DNA of 7,115 bases, from positions 1 to 7,115 of the forward strand of contig CAYSPU010000284.1 of assembly GCA_964432995.1 (NCBI GenBank), written 5' to 3'. Shown in pieces: positions 1 to 4,490 of the stretch (position 1 is its first letter; every line of letters starts with the position of its first letter). Source of the stretch: CAYSPU01 sp964432995 (GTDB lineage Bacteria; Verrucomicrobiota; Verrucomicrobiia; Limisphaerales; JAHDYP01). The translations under genes and the position numbers were made by a program. The notes under the pieces were generated by a model. The model made no database searches and was not told the origin of the DNA. It saw only the letters and a list, made by a program, of their open reading frames with translations.

Positions 1-179
1 AACTGCTTTTGCAGAATGGGCCGGTTTCCAGTCCTTCTCGTTGCCGATCGTCGGGGTCTTGTTCGCATGAGCTCGAATCCAGGGCAAGTGTTCGACGTCC
101 GCAGAAGACCATGCAACGCGCTGGCGCCCCTGACTGGCCGATGTCGAGACGGAAACGGACTTGAAGGAGCCTGCTATGG
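1..179. other. Left-edge stretch without a confident gene
   Basis: No plus-strand gene is convincing here. On the minus strand one frame stays open from inside the 3' end of the toxin gene to the window edge. Around 111-55 it encodes WSSADVEHLPWIRAHANKTP, which loosely resembles the W-[ST]-x-A-D-V-x-x-L...KTP start of small SANT/Myb-like DNA-binding proteins that end in a KRTxGAxxQKA motif. Past that point the resemblance continues only in the +1 frame (RRTGNRPILQK), so a decayed or frameshifted gene is possible. There is no ATG or GTG in that frame and no clear ribosome binding site. The family comparison is from memory, and this may be chance. Confidence 0.2.
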
Positions 180-599
180 TCAGAGCAACCGTCTGACGCG
201 GCAAACCTCGGCCGCGTGGCAGAGGGGGTCGTGCCGCGAGGCGAGCGGCAGTTTTCGCCGGAGGGCGAGCTCCAGATACACAGCGTCGTAGACTGACAAA
301 CCGTGTTTGACGGCGAGTTCGGAGACGCGCTCGAATGCGAGGCGGCATCCTTCGTCGTCCACCACCAGAGGCAGCCGGGCCAAGGCGCCCAGCGCCCGGT
401 CGCGTTCCCCTTCCAGGATTCTCTTGCGTCGCCATAGGACGAGCAAGGCGTTGGCCACTTCCCAGGGCCACAAGCTCGGCACGACCAACGGGGTGCCCGC
501 CGCCACCTGTTCCAGCAACCGGTCGGTAGCGTCCCCAGCCTGAGCAGGGACCGCCCAGGCGACGCCGACCGAGGAATCCACAATGATGCCCCCGCTCAT
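180..599 (-). CDS. VapC-like PIN-domain toxin (probable ribonuclease)
   Basis: This is a 139-residue PIN-domain protein, the usual size for a VapC toxin. PIN toxins are Mg-dependent ribonucleases, commonly cutting tRNA or rRNA, and are held inactive by a cognate antitoxin. The expected acidic residues are visible: D8 in IIVDSS, E47 in PSLWPWEVANAL, and D105 in LSVYDAVYLELA. The fourth position usually falls in an LATxD segment; here the segment reads LASRHDPL, with histidine at the expected site and aspartate (D124) one residue later. The ATG overlaps the TGA of the upstream antitoxin in an ATGA, so translation is probably coupled and the start is secure. The call as a PIN toxin is firm; the RNA target cannot be read from sequence. 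Confidence 0.88.
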   Translation of the reverse strand: MSGGIIVDSSVGVAWAVPAQAGDATDRLLEQVAAGTPLVVPSLWPWEVANALLVLWRRKRILEGERDRALGALARLPLVVDDEGCRLAFERVSELAVKHGLSVYDAVYLELALRRKLPLASRHDPLCHAAEVCRVRRLL

Positions 600-856
600 G
601 GGCGCCCTTCCGCAACGGCAGCTTCGATTTCCAGGTCGGTGAGCGGTCTGAACCCCCGGCGTTTGGCCATCAGCGAGCGGCCCGCTCGCAGGTCGCCCAC
701 GGCCTGACGCGTGCGGGCGAGGCTCGCGCCGCCTTCGGGCACCAATCGGGCGACGGGCTTCTCGTGTCGGGTGATGACGATTTCCTCGCCGCGAACCACC
801 CGGTCGAGCAGTTCCCCGAACCGGGTCTTGGCCTCGAAAGCAGTGACGGTGGGCAT
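596..856 (-). CDS. Phd/YefM-type antitoxin (VapB-like)
   Basis: This 86-residue protein has the classic Phd/YefM beginning: residues 1-40 contain TAFEAKTRFGELLDRV followed by GEEIVITRHEKPVARLVP, the fold that dimerises and binds the operator. The C-terminal half (about 45-86) is charged and variable, as expected for the part that wraps around the toxin. It is the first gene of a two-gene operon and overlaps the PIN toxin by 4 bp. Known members neutralise the toxin by direct binding and, with it, repress their own promoter. A palindrome just upstream (863-887) overlapping a -10-like box fits that scheme. There is no strong Shine-Dalgarno sequence before the ATG at 856; an ATG a few bases upstream lies in another frame. 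Confidence 0.9.
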   Translation of the reverse strand: MPTVTAFEAKTRFGELLDRVVRGEEIVITRHEKPVARLVPEGGASLARTRQAVGDLRAGRSLMAKRRGFRPLTDLEIEAAVAEGRP

Positions 857-862
857 AGCATC

Positions 863-887
863 AAATTAACCAGTCGTTGGTTAGTTT
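863..887 (-). promoter_or_regulatory. Predicted antitoxin operator palindrome
   Basis: The plus strand reads TAACCA-GTCGT-TGGTTA at 867-883, a perfect 6-bp inverted repeat with a 5-bp spacer. It extends outward, after one mismatch, to AAA and TTT at 863-865 and 885-887. Its inner edge ends 10 bp upstream of the antitoxin ATG. Phd/YefM antitoxins bind such short palindromes to repress their own operon, so this is the likely operator. That role is inferred from position and symmetry. Confidence 0.6.
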
Positions 888-911
888 AGTCCTCGATGAT
901 GCGCGAAGCAA
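883..911 (-). promoter_or_regulatory. Possible sigma-70 promoter of the toxin-antitoxin operon
   Basis: On the minus strand TTGCTT (906-911) and TAAACT (883-888) are separated by exactly 17 bp. They match the -35 consensus at 3 of 6 positions and the -10 consensus at 4 of 6. The predicted start of transcription, near 876, falls inside the palindrome, so a bound repressor would block polymerase. The boxes are weak, but spacing and operator overlap support them. Confidence 0.4.
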
Positions 912-994
912 CCGCGGTTTTCCGACCAGATTCGTGTTTACAGCAAGAGCACGCGCACTAGTATCGGTCGCCGCAGCATCGAGCACACGGACCC

Positions 995-1333
995 ATGAAG
1001 AAGATCGAAGCCATCATCAAGCCCTTCAAACTCGACGACGTCAAAGACGCCCTGTCGTCCATTGGCGTCGAAGGCATGACGGTCAGCGAGGTCAAGGGCT
1101 TTGGCCGACAGAAGGGTCACACCGAGATTTACCGTGGCAGCGAATACACCGTCGATTTTCTGCCGAAGATCAAGATTGAAGTGGTGCTGCCGGACGGCCA
1201 AGTGTCGGAGGCAGTGCAAGCGATCGTGAAGGCTGCCAAAACCGGCAAGATCGGGGACGGCAAGGTGTTCGTCTGTCCGGTCGACAATGCCGTGCGCATT
1301 CGAACTGAAGAGACCGGCGAACAAGCAGTCTGA
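995..1333 (+). CDS. glnB: Nitrogen regulatory protein PII (GlnB/GlnK)
   Basis: This is a 112-residue PII protein, the same length as E. coli GlnB and aligning to it without gaps. PII trimers sense 2-oxoglutarate and ATP/ADP in the cytoplasm and relay nitrogen and carbon status to targets such as glutamine synthetase control, NtrB or the ammonium channel AmtB. The key residues are present: Q39 and K58 (2-oxoglutarate site), Y51 at the tip of the T-loop (the uridylylation site in GlnD-containing bacteria), the B-loop TGKIGDGK at 83-90, and R101/R103 in the C-loop. GlnB and GlnK cannot be separated with certainty; no amtB or glnA lies beside it, which slightly favours GlnB. No sigma-54 (GG-N10-GC) promoter was found upstream, and the ribosome binding site is weak. 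Confidence 0.96.
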   Translation: MKKIEAIIKPFKLDDVKDALSSIGVEGMTVSEVKGFGRQKGHTEIYRGSEYTVDFLPKIKIEVVLPDGQVSEAVQAIVKAAKTGKIGDGKVFVCPVDNAVRIRTEETGEQAV

Positions 1334-1350
1334 TGCCTGGCAATGAACCG

Positions 1351-1370
1351 CCGGCGGCGGGTGCCGCCGG
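1351..1370 (+). terminator. GC hairpin downstream of glnB (possible terminator)
   Basis: CCGGCGGC (1351-1358) and GCCGCCGG (1363-1370) form a perfect 8-bp stem with a GGGT loop, starting 17 bases after the glnB stop codon. No T-run follows, so it is not a textbook intrinsic terminator; it may stall polymerase or protect the 3' end of the mRNA. Confidence 0.4.
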
Positions 1371-1439
1371 TCAGAGAAGCGCCCGCTGACAATTCCCCGG
1401 AGACGCATGAAATGCCTGATTTTATTGGGGTTCGGGCCA

Positions 1440-1459
1440 TGTGAATAACTCGTGAACAA
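1440..1459 (-). promoter_or_regulatory. DnaA box plus degenerate second box
   Basis: TGTGAATAA at 1440-1448 is, on the minus strand, TTATTCACA, an exact match to the bacterial DnaA-box consensus TTATNCACA. In the same orientation 11 bp away, CGTGAACAA at 1451-1459 gives TTGTTCACG, with two mismatches. They lie about 265 bp upstream of dnaA. Such boxes serve in autoregulation of dnaA or in origin function; which applies here is not known. Confidence 0.6.
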
Positions 1460-1605
1460 GAGTTAATATGTTGTCCTCGTCAGCGGTGTCCTGTTTGACT
1501 AGAAGGCTCGGCATCGATCCGGCCGAGTTCAGAGCAGTTCCAAGCGGTTTCGCTCATGGCGGCCTGTTTTCGAGTACTGCGTGCGCAAGTTGTTGAAGGA
1601 AAAGG

Positions 1606-1611
1606 TATTAT
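1606..1611 (+). promoter_or_regulatory. Possible -10 element of dnaA
   Basis: TATTAT differs from TATAAT at one position and lies about 100 bp ahead of the dnaA ATG. No good -35 box is found at 16-18 bp spacing, so this is only a candidate. Confidence 0.25.
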
Positions 1612-1711
1612 GCCGCGGAATGGGAAGGGCCCCTCGATGCCGCGCGCACGCAGGTTGGAGGGGCGTTGGGACCGATGAATTTGGATACGAGCAGGATGGG
1701 AGAGGGACTTG

Positions 1712-3151
1712 ATGGCGGCGACGTTACAACCTGGAGTGAATAAATCGGCAGTTCGGGCTTCCCACGCCACCAGCGCCTCAGGCGAGCTGTCGGCGGAAGG
1801 GGTGTGGAACGGGGCGCAAGAGACGTTGCGAAGCCTCCTCAGCGAGGAGATCTACTCGCTCTGGTTCGCCCCCATTCGCGCGGTGGCGATCAGTGACGAA
1901 TTCCTGAGCCTCGAGGTGGCGAACGACTTCTGCGAGGTGTGGCTCAAGGACAACTACCTGAGTCTGATGGAAGAGGTGGTGGCCCACGCCTCGGGGCGCC
2001 AGTTGCGCGTCCGGTTTCGGGTGGCTTCGGCGCCGGCCCAGACGCCGGCCGTGGATCACCGGCCCGCCCGTGTCAGAGGCCCCGCCGAGGTGCGTGCCGC
2101 GGCGCACACGGGTGAAGAGGCGTGTCGGGAGCTGGGATTCAACCCCAAGAACACCTTCGAGAACTTCGTTGTTGGCAGCAACAACAGTTTCTCTCACGCC
2201 GCGGCTCTGGCGGTGGCGCAGGCCCCGGGGCAATCCTACAACCCGTTGTTCGTCTATGGCGGGGTGGGCTTGGGCAAGACCCACCTGCTGCATGCCATTG
2301 GCCAGCACGTCGTTCGCCACCGCAAGGGCGCCCGGGTGGCCTACCTCTCCTCCGAGCGGTTCACGAACGAGTACATCGACGCCATTCAGAACAACCAGCT
2401 CGTCCGGTTCCGCAAGAAATACCGGCAGACCGACGTTCTGCTGATCGATGACGTCCAGTTCCTCTCCGGCAAGGAACGGATCCAGGAAGAGTTTTTCCAC
2501 ACCTTCAACGCGTTGCACGAAGCCCGGCGGCAGATCGTCATGACCTGCGACCGCCCCGCCGGCGAGATTCAGAACCTCGAACAACGCCTTGTCTCGCGCT
2601 TCGAATGGGGTTTGGTCACGGATCTCCAACCGCCGGATATCGAGACCCGCCTGGCCATTCTCCGCAAGAAAGGCCTCTCGCTCGGACTCGAGCTCCCGCC
2701 GGAGATTCTGAATTTCCTGGCGCAGCGGATTCGCAGCAACATCCGGCGGCTCGAGGGCGCCCTGATTCGGGTGGCCTCGTATGCCTCGCTGACCGGGCAG
2801 CCCCTGACGCTCGAAGTGGTGGAGGGTTTGCTCCGCGAGGTGCTCCACGAGGAAGGCCGCTACACGATCAGCATTGACATGATCCAGAAGCGGGTGGCGG
2901 AGCATTTCGACATCCGGTTGGCCGACATGAGCAGCAAGCGGCGTCCGGAGAACATCGCCTTCCCGCGGCAGATCGCGATGTACCTGGCGCGCCAGCTCAC
3001 GGAGAGTTCGCTGAACATGATTGGCGAGTTCTTCGGCGGTCGCGACCACGGCACGGTGTTGCACGCCTGCCGGCTGGTGAAAGACCGGATGGAGGTCGAC
3101 GCCAACGTCCGCCAGGTGGTCAGCTATCTGGAGAAGCAGCTCCAGCGCTAG
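1712..3151 (+). CDS. dnaA: Chromosomal replication initiator DnaA
   Basis: This 479-residue DnaA has all four domains. Domain I (about 30-95) has the conserved W and F of LWFAPIRA and FLSLEVANDF. Domain II is a Pro/Ala-rich linker (about 105-140). Domain III, the AAA+ ATPase, begins at FNPKNTFENFVVG and holds Walker A GGVGLGKT (183-190), Walker B LLIDD (243-247), sensor 1 MTCDRP (277-282), the arginine-finger segment RLVSRF (292-297) and sensor 2 SNIRRLEG (342-349). Domain IV carries RQIAMYLAR (419-427) and the DnaA-box-binding signature GGRDHGTVLHAC (442-453), with glycine where most homologues have threonine or serine. The protein binds DnaA boxes and opens the origin. The ATG at 1712 is preferred over the TTG at 1709 because AGAGGG at 1701-1706 then sits 5 bases upstream. 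Neither dnaN nor recF adjoins it. Confidence 0.97.
   Translation: MAATLQPGVNKSAVRASHATSASGELSAEGVWNGAQETLRSLLSEEIYSLWFAPIRAVAISDEFLSLEVANDFCEVWLKDNYLSLMEEVVAHASGRQLRVRFRVASAPAQTPAVDHRPARVRGPAEVRAAAHTGEEACRELGFNPKNTFENFVVGSNNSFSHAAALAVAQAPGQSYNPLFVYGGVGLGKTHLLHAIGQHVVRHRKGARVAYLSSERFTNEYIDAIQNNQLVRFRKKYRQTDVLLIDDVQFLSGKERIQEEFFHTFNALHEARRQIVMTCDRPAGEIQNLEQRLVSRFEWGLVTDLQPPDIETRLAILRKKGLSLGLELPPEILNFLAQRIRSNIRRLEGALIRVASYASLTGQPLTLEVVEGLLREVLHEEGRYTISIDMIQKRVAEHFDIRLADMSSKRRPENIAFPRQIAMYLARQLTESSLNMIGEFFGGRDHGTVLHACRLVKDRMEVDANVRQVVSYLEKQLQR
1735..1743 (-). promoter_or_regulatory. Near-consensus DnaA box inside the 5' end of dnaA
   Basis: AGTGAATAA reads TTATTCACT on the minus strand, one mismatch (last base) from TTATNCACA. 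It overlaps codons 8-11 of dnaA and has the same orientation as the box at 1440. It could add to DnaA feedback on its own gene, but a single-mismatch 9-mer can occur by chance. Confidence 0.35.
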
Positions 3152-3181
3152 GAGTCGGTCGGGCTTGGCCTGCGGACTCCT
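3150..3181 (+). terminator. Hairpin overlapping the dnaA stop codon
   Basis: AGGAGTC (3150-3156) pairs with GACTCCT (3175-3181), and inside it GGTC (3157-3160) can pair with GGCC (3167-3170). There is no T-run after it, so termination is uncertain; it may attenuate read-through into the ABC gene 25 bp further on. Confidence 0.3.
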
Positions 3182-3205
3182 CCGGAAACCTTACCCCAGC
3201 GTCCC

Positions 3206-4186
3206 GTGCCGGATCCCGTCATTCAGGTCGACGGCCTTTCCCGGACTTTTCGCACCTATCGGAAGAAACCCGGGTTGGCGGGGGCGCTCCGCGGGCTGTT
3301 CCATCGCGATTACGAGCTGGTGGAGGCGGTTCGCGGCATTCATTTTGCGATCGCGCCTGGCGAACTGGTGGGGTTTCTGGGGCCCAACGGGGCCGGCAAG
3401 ACCACGACGCTCAAAATGCTGGCCGGACTGCTCTACCCCACCGCCGGAACCGCGCGCGTTCTCGGCTACGTCCCCTGGGAGAGAAAGGACGGCTACCGAC
3501 GGCAGTTCGCCCTGTTGCTCGGACAGAAGAACCAGCTCTGGTGGGATCTCCCCGCCCGCGAATCCCTCGAACTCAACGCCCGCATCTATGGGATCCCCCG
3601 CGACACCATGGAGCGCACCGTGGCGGAGATGACCGAGTTGCTCGGGGTTCGCGACAAACTCAACGTCATGGTGCGCGAACTCTCGCTGGGGGAACGGATG
3701 AAACTCGAGCTGACCGCCGCGCTGCTGCATCAGCCCAAGGTCCTGTTTCTTGACGAACCGACGATCGGCCTCGATGTTGTCTCGCAGAAGGCCGTCCGCG
3801 AGTTCCTCCGTCACCACAACGAGACGCGCCGCACGACGATCCTGCTGACCAGCCATTACATGGCCGACATCGAACAGCTCTGCCGCCGCGTCATCATCAT
3901 CGACCGCGGCCAGCTTTTCTTCGACGGCCGGCTGGGCGAGATTCTGGATCGCTTCGCCGATTTCAAGCTGGTCACCATCCACTGCGACACCGCCGCCGAA
4001 CAATCTGCCAACCTCAGGAAATACGGGGAGATCGTCGAGCTTGCCGCCGGCACCGTCCGGCTCAAGGTCAAGCGCGACCGGGTCATCCCGGTCTGCAAGG
4101 CCCTGCTGGACGAGTTGCCGGTGCGGGACATCGACATCGAAGAGGTGCCGATCGAGGACATCATCCGGCAGATCTTCGCCCGATGA
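3206..4186 (+). CDS. ABC-2-type transporter ATP-binding protein
   Basis: This is a 326-residue ABC ATPase that would power an ABC-2 exporter at the inner face of the membrane. Motifs in order are: Walker A GPNGAGKTT (59-67), Q-loop Q107 in LLLGQKNQLWWDLP, signature LSLGERMKLEL (159-169), Walker B VLFLDEP (179-185), D-loop GLD (188-190) and H-loop H217 in LTSHYM. The QKNQLWWDLP stretch and the roughly 80-residue C-terminal extension ending in EEVPIEDIIRQIF are typical of the COG4586 group. Relatives of that group are normally followed by two six-helix permease genes. None is present here: the next real gene is a radical SAM protein, so the ATPase lacks a local partner. The GTG start has no strong ribosome binding site, but the first domain strand follows immediately. 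The substrate is unknown. Confidence 0.93.
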   Translation: MPDPVIQVDGLSRTFRTYRKKPGLAGALRGLFHRDYELVEAVRGIHFAIAPGELVGFLGPNGAGKTTTLKMLAGLLYPTAGTARVLGYVPWERKDGYRRQFALLLGQKNQLWWDLPARESLELNARIYGIPRDTMERTVAEMTELLGVRDKLNVMVRELSLGERMKLELTAALLHQPKVLFLDEPTIGLDVVSQKAVREFLRHHNETRRTTILLTSHYMADIEQLCRRVIIIDRGQLFFDGRLGEILDRFADFKLVTIHCDTAAEQSANLRKYGEIVELAAGTVRLKVKRDRVIPVCKALLDELPVRDIDIEEVPIEDIIRQIFAR

Positions 4187-4490
4187 AGGTTGCCGCCGGC
4201 GGAGACCTGCGACACGTTCTACTCAACGTCACCGTTCCATGCATCGTGCTCCCTCACCCCCCGCCCGCCCCGGGATGCCAACTCACACTGAAGGTGGGGC
4301 GGGCTGTCCCAGCACGCCGGGTGGCGTGGTGGCGACGCCACACCCCACCAGCTTTCGAGACAATCAGGTAGCCGACGTTCCCCGGCGCGCCTCCATCTCG
4401 CCGAGGGTCGGAACGAACTCATCCCGCGCCTCGGGACACCTGCGACCCAAAGGCGCGCCGAGCCAGCCAGCCGATCGGGGCTTTCTCCCC
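4187..4490. other. Gap between the ABC ATPase and ygiQ
   Basis: About 300 bp without a recognisable gene. An ATGA at 4183-4186 begins a 62-codon frame ending at 4371 (MKVAAGGDLRHVLLNV...), exactly where a permease gene of such an operon would normally start. It has no clear membrane segment and runs into a structured repeat, so it may be a remnant or chance. The ygiQ frame is also open through this region. A perfect palindrome CCGCCGGCGG lies at 4193-4202. Confidence 0.5.
4293..4349. repeat. Structured intergenic repeat, three-way-junction fold
   Basis: Three nested inverted repeats fill 57 bp. The outer arms are GGTGGGG (4293-4299) and CCCCACC (4343-4349). Inside are hairpin 1, GGCGGGCTG/CAGCACGCC (4298-4306 and 4310-4318, one mismatch, 3-nt loop), and hairpin 2, GTGGCGT/ACGCCAC (4321-4327 and 4335-4341, 7-nt loop). 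Together they can form a three-way junction. This recalls REP-like interspersed elements; whether other copies exist in the genome cannot be seen here. Confidence 0.5.

Larger units (their letters stand above)
1334..1711. other. Gene-free region between glnB and dnaA
   Basis: This gap of about 378 bp holds the glnB hairpin, then a locally AT-rich patch (about 1411-1470) that contains a consensus DnaA box and a second degenerate copy, and then a more GC-rich leader. No convincing small gene was found on either strand. Its size, DnaA box and position ahead of dnaA suggest the dnaA control region. An origin role is not shown, since only one box fully matches. Confidence 0.6.

Noticed and set aside
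16..291. Plus-strand 91-codon frame overlapping the toxin 3' end
   Set aside because: Opposes the PIN toxin, has no family resemblance and no clear ribosome binding site.
890..994. Sigma-54 promoter for glnB
   Set aside because: No GG-N10-GC element with a TGGC-type context was found by reading.
938..1459. Minus-strand 173-codon frame opposite glnB
   Set aside because: glnB aligns end to end with known PII proteins; the antisense product is unrecognisable.
1334..1711. Full oriC
   Set aside because: Only one exact DnaA box and two weak ones, with no clear repeated AT-rich 13-mers; evidence is too thin to call an origin.
1480..1770. Minus-strand 96-codon frame in the dnaA leader
   Set aside because: Unrecognisable product that overlaps the dnaA start; more likely chance in a leader.
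1778..3064. Long minus-strand open frame opposite dnaA (428 codons)
   Set aside because: It mirrors dnaA, whose motifs are unmistakable. The antisense protein shows no recognisable domain, and long antisense frames are expected in GC-rich genes.
3191..4003. Minus-strand 270-codon frame opposite the ABC ATPase
   Set aside because: Antisense shadow of a gene with a full set of ABC motifs.
4041..4490. Extending ygiQ back into the ABC gene
   Set aside because: The frame is open, but the peptide over the ABC 3' end is Arg/Ser-rich out-of-frame translation, and homology to YgiQ begins only at FLPMS.
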